From Epibacterium sp. Ofav1-8 (GTDB taxonomy: Bacteria > Pseudomonadota > Alphaproteobacteria > Rhodobacterales > Rhodobacteraceae): a stretch of 64,000 nucleotides of DNA. Positions 35,485 through 43,735 of this stretch are shown one piece after another. The notes under the pieces are model-generated. The model made no database searches. It had not been told where the DNA came from and was given only the letters and a program-made list of their open reading frames with translations. Where the stretch lies: assembly GCF_022348185.1 (NCBI RefSeq), contig NZ_JAKRFD010000016.1, positions 1 to 64,000 of the forward strand, in the 5' to 3' direction. The position numbers were made by a program, and so were the translations under genes. Position 1 is the stretch's first letter, and the number at the start of each line of letters is the position of its first letter.

Positions 35485-36039
35485 TCAGCCGCGCGAGGTG
35501 ACGATCAACTCGGGGCCAAAGATCACATCGGCATAGTCCGCCAGATAGATCTTCAGCCAGGGGGTGAAGCGCTCCGGATGGCGCGCGACCTCGGCCAGCA
35601 GGTCGTGATAATCCACCCAGCGGGTTTCCATCACCTCGGCCGGGTTCGGCGCCAGCCCGAGCGGCGCCAGCATATGGGCGAGATAGACATCGACCACCTC
35701 GTGTTCGATCAGCCCGTCGCCGACGTCGGCGCGATATTCCAGCGTATGGCGATACTGCGGATAGAGGCCGGTCAGCCCCAGCTCCTCCTCCAGGCGGCGC
35801 ACGGCGCAATGGTCGGAGGCTTCGCGCCACATCGGATGGGTGCAGCAGGTATTCGCCCAGAGCCCGGGGGTGTGGTATTTGCCCATCGCCCGGCGCTGCA
35901 TCAGGATCTTGCGCCCCTGCACCACAAAGACCGAAACGGCCTTGTGCCGCAGCCCGTCCTGATGGGCGCGCAGCTTGTCCACCGGGGTCAGCCGGTCATC
36001 GACCCAGGCGGGGATCAAATCGGGACGGCGCTCTGGCAT
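35485..36039 (-). CDS. idi: Isopentenyl-diphosphate delta-isomerase, type 1
   Basis: This 184-residue Nudix-fold enzyme has the active-site Cys in WANTCCTHP (about 68-76) and the Nudix-like RRLEEELGL with the catalytic Glu. It interconverts IPP and DMAPP for isoprenoid, quinone and carotenoid synthesis. In phototrophic relatives idi sits in the photosynthesis cluster; here no photosynthesis gene is near. It is a stand-alone gene between the cytochrome and monooxygenase genes. Confidence 0.94.
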   Translation of the reverse strand: MPERRPDLIPAWVDDRLTPVDKLRAHQDGLRHKAVSVFVVQGRKILMQRRAMGKYHTPGLWANTCCTHPMWREASDHCAVRRLEEELGLTGLYPQYRHTLEYRADVGDGLIEHEVVDVYLAHMLAPLGLAPNPAEVMETRWVDYHDLLAEVARHPERFTPWLKIYLADYADVIFGPELIVTSRG

Positions 36040-36216
36040 GGTTCTCCTGACGCTACATGGGCCCGGTCGGGCGACTGTCGAAAGCCGGTGATTTAAGCCA
36101 TGCGCGGCGATATCTCAAGAGCGGGTCCTTGCTACACGGCGCCGCAACCCTGGGGCAGACCCCTGTGGCTGCGGCGCGTTGGCAGCTCTGTGCCAGTCTG
36201 TGCCGTCCGGGCAGCG

Positions 36217-36672
36217 TCAGTTGGTGGCAGAACTCTCGTCCGCCTCACCCTCTGCTGCGGCCGGGCCGAACTGCGCCAGATAGGCATAGACGTCCTCGCC
36301 CCCCTTTTTCAGGCGAAAGGACATTTTCGACTTGGCGCCACCATCGTCGAGATAGGTCTTCAGGAAATCGCGCGGATCCTGAACATAGGCGACAAACTGC
36401 TCTTCGTCCCAGACCAGACCGGCTTCGCCGGCGGCGACAAGATCATCGCCGTAGCGGAAATCCTCGACCGTGCCCGCCTGGCGGCCGACAATGCCCCAGA
36501 GGTTGGGGCCGGTGCGCCCGCCCTTGCTGATGCTCTCGCCGGTGTCAGAGACGATCTGGTGGCAGGATTTACACTTGTTGAAGGCTTTCTTGCCCTTGTC
36601 GGCGTCGCCCTCGGCAAAGGCCGGGGCGGCAGCAAGGCTGGCAAGCAGGGCTGTGGTAAGAATGGGTTTCAT
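36217..36672 (-). CDS. cycA: Soluble cytochrome c (c2/c550 type)
   Basis: This 151-residue protein has a signal peptide (1-20, ending AFA), the heme-binding CKSCH (about 34-38) and the axial Met in KSKMSFR. The core resembles Paracoccus c550 and Rhodobacter c2 (GRTGPNLWGIVGR and VYAYLAQFGP). It ends with an acidic, Gly/Ser-rich tail. It carries electrons in the periplasm between the bc1 complex and terminal oxidases or reductases. It is monocistronic by spacing. The gene symbol follows the closest characterised relatives. Confidence 0.87.
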   Translation of the reverse strand: MKPILTTALLASLAAAPAFAEGDADKGKKAFNKCKSCHQIVSDTGESISKGGRTGPNLWGIVGRQAGTVEDFRYGDDLVAAGEAGLVWDEEQFVAYVQDPRDFLKTYLDDGGAKSKMSFRLKKGGEDVYAYLAQFGPAAAEGEADESSATN

Positions 36673-36812
36673 AAAACTGGCTCCTATGCGTTCTAGTCGC
36701 AGGTTCTGTCGGACGCCGAGGTGGAGTCAACGCGACATTCTGGTCCTAGGCGGAGTATGTGGTGTGCTTTGGCGCAAAGGGCAGGGGCAAATGGTGCCAA
36801 AACACTTGCCGA

Positions 36813-37832
36813 TCAGGCCGACCAGCAGGGAAGGATGTCTCCGGCTGCGGGGGTGGCGGCGTGGACGGCGCGGGCGATCGCCCGGGACAGGCAAAGCGCA
36901 GAGGCATGGCACAGGCCCAGCATGTCGGTTGCCGGATCGCCCAGCGGCACGGCGCCGGTGGCGGCGGCAAAGACCAGATCGCCGTCATGCGGCCCGTGCG
37001 AGGGGACGATCGCCCGGGCCATGCCATCATGGGCGGCGGTGGCCATGCGCTGGGCCTCGGCCTTGGTCAGCACGGCATCGGTGGCGACGATGGCGATGGT
37101 GGTATTGGCCCCGTCCGAGGACACCGGCGCCCCGGCGAGCGCGGCCATCGCCTCCATCTTGCGGCTGCGCAGGCTGCGCCCGAGGCCGGATGCGGGGTCG
37201 GGGCCAAGACCGCCGAACTCGCCGTCGATCTCAAACGGGGCGGCCCAGAAATGGCGCTCGCCCGGTGTGGTGACGGATCCGATCGGATTGGCCACCACCA
37301 GCGCCCCGACGGTGTGGCCGCTGTCGAGCAGCAGCGAGGCCGAGCCCAACCCGCCCTTGTGCATGCCGGTCAGCGCGCCGGTGCCGGCGCCGTGGCTGCC
37401 AAGGGTGAACTCGGCAGCGGCGGCCTCCAGCGCGGCGCGGCCCAGGGCGGGGTAGGGGCTGTCGTCCCAGTCCTTGTTGCCGCCGTTCAGGAGGTCGAAG
37501 ATGATCGCCCCGGGCACGATCGGCACCACGGCGGGGCCGAGGCGAAAGCCGCGCCCCATTGCGCGCAGCCCCGCGACCACGCCGGAACAGGCATCCAGCC
37601 CATAGGCCGACCCGCCCGAAAGCACCAGCGCATCCACCGCCTGCACCGTCTTGTCCGGGGCCAGCAGGTCGGTTTCCCGCGTGCCCGGCGCGCCGCCCAT
37701 GACATGGACGGCGGCGGTAAAGGGCTGATCGGCGGTCAGCACCGTGGTGCCGGATTTGAGGGCGTGATCCGCGGCATTGCCGACCCGAAGGCCAGCGACA
37801 TCGGTGATCAGGTTGCGGGGGCCTGGGGTCAT
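36813..37832 (-). CDS. P1-family peptidase (DmpA/BapA-like)
   Basis: This 339-residue N-terminal nucleophile hydrolase has NLITDVAGLRVGNA at the start, ALVLSGGSAYGLDA near residue 88, the processing-site region HGAGTGALTGMHKGGLGSAS and the SSDGANTTIAIVATDA segment. Members autocleave before a Ser or Thr to form two chains and act as D- or beta-aminopeptidases. In this copy the expected nucleophile segment is DGANTTIA, with Thr candidates. The ATG at 37832 is preferred over a TTG six codons upstream. The gene is likely monocistronic. Confidence 0.87.
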   Translation of the reverse strand: MTPGPRNLITDVAGLRVGNAADHALKSGTTVLTADQPFTAAVHVMGGAPGTRETDLLAPDKTVQAVDALVLSGGSAYGLDACSGVVAGLRAMGRGFRLGPAVVPIVPGAIIFDLLNGGNKDWDDSPYPALGRAALEAAAAEFTLGSHGAGTGALTGMHKGGLGSASLLLDSGHTVGALVVANPIGSVTTPGERHFWAAPFEIDGEFGGLGPDPASGLGRSLRSRKMEAMAALAGAPVSSDGANTTIAIVATDAVLTKAEAQRMATAAHDGMARAIVPSHGPHDGDLVFAAATGAVPLGDPATDMLGLCHASALCLSRAIARAVHAATPAAGDILPCWSA

Positions 37833-37917
37833 TGCGATATCCTGTTGCAAAGCGGAGCGCCCCTGGCGGGGCGCACAGGTTAAGCGCTGGCGCGCGGATT
37901 GGGGGCGGCCGCAGGTG

Positions 37918-38664
37918 TTAGATACACCGGCCGCCGTCGACTTCCATGCACACGCCGGTGACCATGCTGGCCTCGTCCGAACAGAGATAGAGCGCGGCGT
38001 TGCCCATGTCCTCCGGGGTGGAAAAGCGGCCCAGCGGAATGGTCGAGAGGAACCTGGCCCGCACCTCCGGCGTGTCCTCGCCCATGAACGACTTCAGCAG
38101 CGGCGTTTCTCCGGCGACCGGGTTGATTGCATTCACCCGCACGCCCGACGGGGCCAGTTCGACGGCCATGGTGCGGGTGGCGGTGATCATCCAGCCCTTG
38201 GAGGCGTTGTACCAGTTGAGCTGCGGGCGCGGCGACACACCCGCGGTGGAGGCCACATTGAGGATTGCACCGGCGCCGCACGCTTTCATGTGGGGAACCA
38301 GCGCCTGAGCGGTCAGATAGACGGATTTCATGTTCACGTTGAACACCCGGTCGAAATCCTCTTCCGAGACCTCTTCCAGCGGGGTGGGCAGATGGGTGAC
38401 GCCGGCGTTGTTCACCAGGATGTCGACCTGGCCAAATGTCTCTTGCGCCGCGTTGGCCATCGCCAGGACCGAGCCGCGATCCCCCACATCCACGGTCTGC
38501 GCGCAGGCGGATTGCCCGTGCGACGCCGCCAGTTCAGCCGCGGCGGTTGCGTTGATGTCGGCGATCATCACCCGCGCACCTTCGCGCAGAAACGCCTCCA
38601 CGATTCCCTTGCCAAAGCCCGAGGCGCCGCCGGTCACGATGGCGGTCTTGTCCTTGAGGCGCAT
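37918..38664 (-). CDS. Short-chain dehydrogenase/reductase
   Basis: This 248-residue SDR has the cofactor motif TGGASGFGKG (about 12-21), NNAGVTH (about 86-92), the catalytic Ser region NVASTAGVSPRPQ, and the YNASK motif (Tyr and Lys at about 155 and 159). The ASGFGKG loop with a following Asn/Asp-type acceptor (ADINATAA) favours NAD. The C-terminus GVCMEVDGGRCI is typical of classical SDRs. The substrate is unknown. It precedes arfB on the reverse strand only by position; no operon is apparent. Confidence 0.9.
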   Translation of the reverse strand: MRLKDKTAIVTGGASGFGKGIVEAFLREGARVMIADINATAAAELAASHGQSACAQTVDVGDRGSVLAMANAAQETFGQVDILVNNAGVTHLPTPLEEVSEEDFDRVFNVNMKSVYLTAQALVPHMKACGAGAILNVASTAGVSPRPQLNWYNASKGWMITATRTMAVELAPSGVRVNAINPVAGETPLLKSFMGEDTPEVRARFLSTIPLGRFSTPEDMGNAALYLCSDEASMVTGVCMEVDGGRCI

Positions 38665-38746
38665 GGTTGGCCCTCCCTCTCCTGCTGATTGGCGGCAGGA
38701 TGGCGCGGGGGCGCAACCGGCGCAAGGGGCGTTGCCGGATCTGTGC

Positions 38747-39166
38747 TCAGTCGCCGTCGACGCGACCGCGCAGGGATTTGACCTCGGCGCGGGTCTTCTT
38801 GGCCTTGAGGCGACGCTCGACGCTGCCGCGGGTGGGTTTGGTGGCGATGCGGCGCTTGGGTTTCACCAGGGCGCGGCGGATCAGTTCTGCCAGCCGTTCA
38901 CGGATGATCTCGCGGTTGCGTGCCTGCGAACGGGTCTCGTCACATTGCAGGATCAGCGCACCGTCATTGGTCCAGCGCCGCCCGGCGATGCGGCGCAGGC
39001 GGGTTTTGACCGGGCCGGGCAGATGCGGCGAGCGTTCGGCCTCAAAGCGCAGCTCGACAGCCGAGGAGACCTTGTTGACGTTCTGCCCGCCGGGGCCAGA
39101 GGCGCGCATGAAGCTCTCGGTCAGTTCCCAATCCTGCAGGGTGATATCGTCGTTTATGCGTAGCAT
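38747..39166 (-). CDS. arfB: Alternative ribosome-rescue factor (peptidyl-tRNA hydrolase)
   Basis: This 139-residue protein has the release-factor GGQ motif in SGPGGQNVNKV (about 28-38) and a strongly basic C-terminal tail (repeated Lys and Arg after residue 105) that enters the empty mRNA channel of stalled ribosomes. This is the ArfB/YaeJ layout, which hydrolyses peptidyl-tRNA without a stop codon. The ATG at 39166 begins the conserved LRINDDITL; the longer upstream frame runs through repeat DNA and is not coding. Three tandem palindromic repeats lie immediately upstream. Confidence 0.94.
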   Translation of the reverse strand: MLRINDDITLQDWELTESFMRASGPGGQNVNKVSSAVELRFEAERSPHLPGPVKTRLRRIAGRRWTNDGALILQCDETRSQARNREIIRERLAELIRRALVKPKRRIATKPTRGSVERRLKAKKTRAEVKSLRGRVDGD

Positions 39167-39178
39167 GCGCGGACCATA

Positions 39179-39340
39179 GAGCATGTCGTGCAAAAGTGGG
39201 AACCGGTTTTGCACTATCAGACATGCGTCATCCAGAAGAGCATGTCGTGTAAAAGTGGGAACCGGTTTTGCACCACCAGACATGCGGCACCAGCAAGAGC
39301 ATGTCGCGCAAAAGTGGGAACCGGTTTTGCCCCCGGATAA
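39179..39340. repeat. Three tandem 59-bp palindromic units
   Basis: Units begin at 39179, 39238 and 39297. Each carries GCATGTCG, then AAAAGTGGGAACCGGTTTTGC; the first two end with GACATGC or ACATGCG, closing a hairpin of GCATGTC/GACATGC and CAAAA/TTTTG arms. The unit resembles the GCATGTCGCGCAAAA palindrome widespread in alphaproteobacterial genomes. They lie in the arfB 5' region. Confidence 0.85.
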
Positions 39341-39444
39341 ACGCAATCGGGGCAAATACATCTGACACGGGACTGAGAGCCCGCTCTGTCAGCAGCATCG
39401 CTCCAGAGCACGCGGTTGGCACGCGCAATACCCTGAATACGCAC

Positions 39445-39478
39445 GGAAAAGGGCCGCTCCATATGGCGCGGCCCTTCC
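39445..39478 (-). terminator. Intrinsic terminator downstream of yhhQ and the small ORF
   Basis: On the minus strand GGGCCGC and GCGGCCC form a 7-bp stem around CATATGG, followed by TTTTCC. It lies about 235 nt after the yhhQ stop, so the yhhQ transcript would have a long 3' region. On the plus strand the hairpin has only a short T-run. Confidence 0.65.
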
Positions 39479-39573
39479 GAAAGTCTTTGAGAGCAAAGGC
39501 AGGTTAGGGTGCAGTCAGCGCTGTGTCAGCCTGTGCAAACCCAGCCGGTTGGCCTCTGCCAGAGAGGGCTGCC

Positions 39574-39630
39574 TCAGTGGCGGACCGCTCCGGTGGTTGC
39601 TGCTCCTTGCTCCAATCCCTTTCTTGACAC
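39574..39630 (-). CDS. 18-residue small ORF with an extended Shine-Dalgarno
   Basis: A GTG at 39630 starts a short frame (MSRKGLEQGAATTGAVRH if fMet is used) that ends at 39574. Its leader contains AAAGGAGGTGATCCAG, a 16-nt complement to the 3' end of 16S rRNA, with GGAGG 7 nt before the GTG. It lies 83 nt downstream of the yhhQ stop and upstream of a terminator. No homologue is known to me. It may be a real microprotein, a leader peptide or part of a ribosome-contacting RNA. Translation is unproven. Confidence 0.4.
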   Translation of the reverse strand: MSRKGLEQGAATTGAVRH

Positions 39631-39645
39631 TGGATCACCTCCTTT
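39630..39645 (-). promoter_or_regulatory. 16-nt complement of the 16S rRNA 3' terminus
   Basis: The plus strand reads CTGGATCACCTCCTTT, the conserved end of alphaproteobacterial 16S rRNA. RNA from the minus strand could therefore pair with the anti-Shine-Dalgarno over 16 bases, far beyond a normal ribosome-binding site. Confidence 0.7.
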
Positions 39646-39713
39646 TCTCTCTGTTTCTGTTGTCCTCAGAGTGGCACGGAATTCTCGGATCACCAAATGA
39701 AAATCGCGCGAAA

Positions 39714-40346
39714 TCAGATCTCGGCGGTCTGGCTGCGCGTCAAACGGGCAACAATCAGGCGGAAGGGGATCAGCGCGATCAGCGCCAGCGACAGCTTGAC
39801 CAGCCAGTCGGCCACGGCCAGCGACACCCAGAGCGGGGCAACCGGGCCTGCGCCCAGAAGCGGCAGCATTTCCCCGGCCCAAGAGACGTCATTGCCGGGC
39901 TCGATGAAGGTCAGAGCGCCGGAAAAGGCGATGGTGAAAAAGATCGCGGTGTCGAGCGACGAGCCGATCAGCGTGGAGGCCAGCGGCGCACGCCACCATT
40001 TGCCGCCGCGCAGGCTGGCAAAGATCGCCACGTCCGACAGCTGCGCCAGCAGGAACGCCAGACCGGAGGCAATGGCGATCCGCAGGGTCACCAGCGGGCC
40101 AAACTCGCCCATGATCTGCGTGCCAATGAGCGAACAGATCACGCCGACGATGAAACCGGCCAGCACGACCTTGCGCGCGGGGCCTGCGCCATAGACGCGG
40201 TTGGTCACATCGGTGACGAGGAAGGCGATGGGATAGGTAAACGCGCCCCAGGTCAGCCAGTTGCCGAACAGGAATTGCACGAGGATGTTGGAGGCCACCA
40301 CGACGGCAGCCATGGCGAGAACGCCAGGAAGATAGGTGCGGGTCAT
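39714..40346 (-). CDS. yhhQ: Queuosine precursor transporter (VUT family)
   Basis: This 210-residue membrane protein has about six helices and the YhhQ/VUT signatures: NILVQFLFGNWLTWGAFTYPIAFLVTD (about 20-46, quoted in part), the NRVYG motif, RIAIASGLAFLLAQLSD and SSLDTAIFF. It imports preQ0 or preQ1, precursors of the tRNA base queuosine. Its leader carries a structure fitting the preQ1-I riboswitch, consistent with feedback control. A long 3' region with a small ORF and terminator follows. Confidence 0.92.
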   Translation of the reverse strand: MTRTYLPGVLAMAAVVVASNILVQFLFGNWLTWGAFTYPIAFLVTDVTNRVYGAGPARKVVLAGFIVGVICSLIGTQIMGEFGPLVTLRIAIASGLAFLLAQLSDVAIFASLRGGKWWRAPLASTLIGSSLDTAIFFTIAFSGALTFIEPGNDVSWAGEMLPLLGAGPVAPLWVSLAVADWLVKLSLALIALIPFRLIVARLTRSQTAEI

Positions 40347-40350
40347 GTAT

Positions 40351-40387
40351 ATTACCGTTTTTTAGACAAGGTCGCGGAGACTTGTGC
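40351..40387 (-). promoter_or_regulatory. Candidate preQ1-I riboswitch in the yhhQ leader
   Basis: The minus-strand leader forms stem ACAAG/CTTGT with loop TCTCCGCGACC and tail CTAAAAAACGG. The tail CGG can pair with loop CCG to make the H-type pseudoknot, as CUA pairs with UAG in the B. subtilis RNA, and the following loop C could contact preQ1. The pseudoknot reaches the ribosome-binding region just before the ATG at 40346, so translational control is likely. Confidence 0.65.
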
Positions 40388-40478
40388 ACCCCGGTCCGGA
40401 GCGCGAAAGATCGCTTCGTTTATGCAGATCCCGGGGCAAATGCAAGAGATCGCCCCCTGTTTTATGGGGCGATCCGCA

Positions 40479-41408
40479 TTAGCGGCGGTCGGGCAGGTCG
40501 TATTCGACCAGTTCCGTGCGCTGCACCCAAAAGAAATTGTCATCCGAAATCATGGTTGCGCGCAGCGTGCCGGATGCGGTGCGCCAGATGCTGACGCCTT
40601 CGAGGTTGTCGTGCTGTGCCAGGGGGGTATTCAGCAACACCTCTCCGCCGCTCAGACCCTGATCCGACAGATCAAAACGGCGCAGGCGGCTGCGAAAGCC
40701 CACGGTGACAAATTTGCGCTCCAGCACATAAAGGGCACCATCGGGGCCGAAATCGGCCCCCACCGGCAGAAACCCGTCGCCTTCGGGATAGGGGCCAAGC
40801 CCCTGCCAGCCCGTTGCTTGGCGCCAGCGCCAGACCCGCGAGACCTGCGCGTCGCGGGCGGCCGCTTCGGAAATCAGCAGCAGTTCGCCCGCCGGGCCAT
40901 AGGCCAGCGATTCAAAGGACGCGTTGAAATAGAACCGCTTGAACGCCGCGGGCGCGGACAGGGCGCGGACCTGCGCGCTGCGATACTCCAGCACCCGATG
41001 CGGGCTTTCGAACGACACGAAATACCTGTCGTCTCCGGCCAGGGCGAGGCCCTCGCTGTCCTCGACCTTTTCGGCCACGGGCGCGCCATCCGCGTCGCGC
41101 AGCCGTCCGTTTGTGGCCATCCGCAGGCTTGTTATGACGCCTTTGTCGCGCGTGATCTCGCCCGTGACCATATGCGCGCGGTCGGTGATCGCGGTAAAGC
41201 GCAGGCCGTCATCCGAGAGCTCCAGCCCCGACAGGCCGCCGAACCACGGGGCGTCCTCCTGCCAGCGATAGCTGGAGACATGGGTCGCGCTGTTGCTCTC
41301 GGCGTGGGTTACTTTCCAGACCGCCGATGCCGCCCAGGCCGCCGCACAGAGCGCGACGATCAGGGAAGCAGAGAGCGAGGCTAGTCGGACGAGAGAACGG
41401 CGGCGCAT
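40479..41408 (-). CDS. Esterase-like activity of phytase family protein
   Basis: This 309-residue protein has an N-terminal signal or anchor helix (about 8-27) followed by a beta-propeller-like domain. The pieces FGGLSGLELSDDG, DSEGLALAGDDRYFVSFE, NASFESLAYGP and HDNLEGVSIW recur at blade-like spacing and are typical of the phytase-esterase-like family (PF13449 type). The function is an exported hydrolase of uncertain substrate. Its start overlaps the mepA gene by 28 nt, so it is the last gene of an MFS-mepA-esterase operon. Confidence 0.85.
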   Translation of the reverse strand: MRRRSLVRLASLSASLIVALCAAAWAASAVWKVTHAESNSATHVSSYRWQEDAPWFGGLSGLELSDDGLRFTAITDRAHMVTGEITRDKGVITSLRMATNGRLRDADGAPVAEKVEDSEGLALAGDDRYFVSFESPHRVLEYRSAQVRALSAPAAFKRFYFNASFESLAYGPAGELLLISEAAARDAQVSRVWRWRQATGWQGLGPYPEGDGFLPVGADFGPDGALYVLERKFVTVGFRSRLRRFDLSDQGLSGGEVLLNTPLAQHDNLEGVSIWRTASGTLRATMISDDNFFWVQRTELVEYDLPDRR

Positions 41409-42304
41409 TGTTGGGGAAGATCCGAAAGGGTGTAGTCCCTGCGCGGTTTAGGCTTTGGCGCGTTCGGGTCAACCGGTTTTGGCGGCGGCGGGTTCAGGAT
41501 GTTGGCCACCCATTGCCGGGCGTCATCACAGCCATCGCCGCGCGGGGGCGGATCCTGGTCGACACAGCCCCGGGCGCCACGCGGGCAGTTCAGCCGCACG
41601 TGGAAATGATAGTGATGCCCCCACCAGGGCCGGATCTTGCGCAGCCAGCTGCGGTCGCCGGTTGCGGTGTCGCACATCTTCACCTTGGCGCCGGGGAAGA
41701 CAAAGATCCGCGCCACACGCGGGTCCGATGCGGCGGCTTTCAGGATCTCGTGATGCTGTGTGCTCCAATTGGAGTTCACATAGGCCCCGCTGGCGCGCCG
41801 CAAGGAAATCGACGAGATGTTTTCGCGTGCCTCGCGGCTCAGATCGAGCCGATCCGGCGGCAGCATCCAGATATCGGCATCCAGACCGATCTGGTGGCTG
41901 CGGTGCCCGGACAGCATCGGCCCACCGCGCGGCTGGCTGATGTCACCGACATACAACCCCTGCCAGCCCGGCTGACGCGCGGCGACGCGGCTCAGGTCCT
42001 GAATGAAATCAATGGTCTCCGGGTGCCCCCAGTTGCGGTTGCGGCTCAGGCGCATGGCCTGCCAGGTGGGGCCGGTCTCGGGCAGCTGCACCGCCCCCGC
42101 GACGCAGCCCTTGGCGTAGGACCCCAGGGGCGCCGGGCGTTGGGCGGAGCCGTCGCGCTTGGCGCCGAACAGCTGTTTGGCGGGCGCGGTGGAGTTCACC
42201 GCCTTGTTGGCAAATGACGCGGCGGATGGGCGCGGGCTGTCCTGCGTCGGCGCGCAGGCGGCCAGCACAAACGCCGCCAGGGTGACCTGTCGAATGAACC
42301 TCAA
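41381..42304 (-). CDS. mepA: Penicillin-insensitive murein endopeptidase
   Basis: This 307-residue LAS-family metallopeptidase has a lipobox near residue 17 (VLAACAP), suggesting lipid anchoring. The zinc motifs are GHRSHQIGLDADIW (about 130-143) and WGHHYHFHVRL (about 228-238). MepA cuts D-Ala-mDAP cross-links in peptidoglycan in the periplasm. It overlaps the MFS gene by 4 nt and the esterase-like gene by 28 nt. A lipoprotein signal is a mild departure from the soluble E. coli protein. Confidence 0.93.
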   Translation of the reverse strand: MRFIRQVTLAAFVLAACAPTQDSPRPSAASFANKAVNSTAPAKQLFGAKRDGSAQRPAPLGSYAKGCVAGAVQLPETGPTWQAMRLSRNRNWGHPETIDFIQDLSRVAARQPGWQGLYVGDISQPRGGPMLSGHRSHQIGLDADIWMLPPDRLDLSREARENISSISLRRASGAYVNSNWSTQHHEILKAAASDPRVARIFVFPGAKVKMCDTATGDRSWLRKIRPWWGHHYHFHVRLNCPRGARGCVDQDPPPRGDGCDDARQWVANILNPPPPKPVDPNAPKPKPRRDYTLSDLPQQCAAVLSSD

Positions 42305-43686
42305 ACCTGATCTCCTTCACCATCCACCCGGGTCAATAAAAGCAGACCAAGGGCAAAGAGCGCAATCACTGGTGTAATCCCAAGCCGCGCGCTGCCCGTG
42401 AGTGTTGTCATCAGGCCGATCAGCGCCGGCGCCAAGAATGCTGTCGCCCGCCCGGAAAGCCCATATAGACCAAAGGCTTCGGTGGCGGTTTCCGGGGTTG
42501 TATGGCGCACCATCAGGGTGCGGCTGGTGGCCTGCAATATTCCGCCGAAGCCGCCGATCAGCACGCCGCAGGCGAAAAAGACCTGATCCGGCAGGCTTGA
42601 TCCGTCGGCCAAAGCGACGCCAAAGATCTGCGTGCGCGACATGTTGACGACGATCAGGCAGACGAGACTCAGCACCAGAATGGCGGTCAAAATCACCGGT
42701 TTCGGGCCAAACCGCGTGTCCGCCAGCCCGCCGATCCAGCTGAACAGCGCCGCCGAGATCGCGGCGATAATGCCAAAGATGCCGATCTGGGTGATCGACC
42801 AATCAAGCACCAGCCCCGCATAGACGCCGCCAAACCCATAAAGCCCATTGAGCGCATCGCGATACAGCATCGAGGACACCAGATAGCTGGTGAGGCTCTT
42901 GCGATGGGCCAGCCCCTTGACCGAGGCGACCACCATCGACACCGCCCGACCAAGGCTTGCGCTGCCACGCCGGGGGCCGCGCGGATCGCGCACCCAGGCA
43001 AAATAGGGGATCATGAAGAGCGCAAACCAGATCGCCACAAAGGGCCCCACCGCGCGGGTGCCCTCGCGCGCGCTGGCGTCGAGGCCCAGAATGGGGTCCA
43101 GGCCGATCAGCGTCTTGCCGCTGTCCTGTTCGACAAACAGCAACAGCATGATGAACAGCGACACCACCCCGCCGAGGTAGCCAAAGGCAAAGCCGGAACC
43201 GGACAGCTGCCCGACCTCTTCCTTGCTTCCCAGCGACGGCAGCTGCGCATTGACAAAGATCAGCGCAAACTCCGCGCCGATAAAGCCGACGCCGAAACTA
43301 ATGAGCATCCACCACAGGTTGCTGCCCGCCGGATCCATGAACCACAACCCCGCCGAGCCCAGCACATAGGCCACGGAAAATCCGATGATCCACGGCAGTT
43401 TGCGCCCGGCAATATCGGCCAGCGCCCCGAGGAAGGGCGCCGAGAGACCGATAATCAGCCCGGTGATGGTCAGGCAGAGCGACCAGCTCGATTGTGCCTG
43501 CGCCTTGGCCGCCTCGCTCTCCAGCCCCGTTGCCAGGAAATACTCGGTCGCGCTGGCGGCAAAGAAAGGGCCAAAGACGAATGTCACCAGCAGCGTGTGA
43601 TAGGGCTGGCTCGCCCAGTCGAAAAACCACCAGCCCCAGATGCGTTTGCGCAGGGAAATTCCCTGCGCCGCCGTAAGTTCCGCCAT
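42301..43686 (-). CDS. MFS transporter, UMF1/Atg22-like family
   Basis: This 461-residue protein has about twelve membrane helices. The N-terminal GWWFFDWASQPYHTLLVTFVFGPFF (about 19-43, quoted in part) and the FMDPAGSNLWWMLISFG region are characteristic of the UMF1 group of facilitators, related to the vacuolar amino-acid exporter Atg22. The substrate may be amino acids or peptides. Its stop overlaps the mepA start (ATGA), which raises the possibility that it handles products of peptidoglycan turnover. The ATG at 43686 begins the conserved region. Confidence 0.87.
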   Translation of the reverse strand: MAELTAAQGISLRKRIWGWWFFDWASQPYHTLLVTFVFGPFFAASATEYFLATGLESEAAKAQAQSSWSLCLTITGLIIGLSAPFLGALADIAGRKLPWIIGFSVAYVLGSAGLWFMDPAGSNLWWMLISFGVGFIGAEFALIFVNAQLPSLGSKEEVGQLSGSGFAFGYLGGVVSLFIMLLLFVEQDSGKTLIGLDPILGLDASAREGTRAVGPFVAIWFALFMIPYFAWVRDPRGPRRGSASLGRAVSMVVASVKGLAHRKSLTSYLVSSMLYRDALNGLYGFGGVYAGLVLDWSITQIGIFGIIAAISAALFSWIGGLADTRFGPKPVILTAILVLSLVCLIVVNMSRTQIFGVALADGSSLPDQVFFACGVLIGGFGGILQATSRTLMVRHTTPETATEAFGLYGLSGRATAFLAPALIGLMTTLTGSARLGITPVIALFALGLLLLTRVDGEGDQV

Positions 43687-43735
43687 TACCGCCCCCAAAT
43701 GCCCGACTGCACGTTGGGTCTAGCTATGGCAGGGG

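Noticed and set aside
39179-39340. CRISPR array
   Set aside because: Only three units with palindromic ends, spacer-like parts are short and similar to each other, and no cas genes are present; it is an interspersed palindromic element in tandem.
39167-39361. N-terminal extension of arfB through the tandem repeats
   Set aside because: The extension is a translated repeat, and the conserved protein begins at the ATG at 39166.
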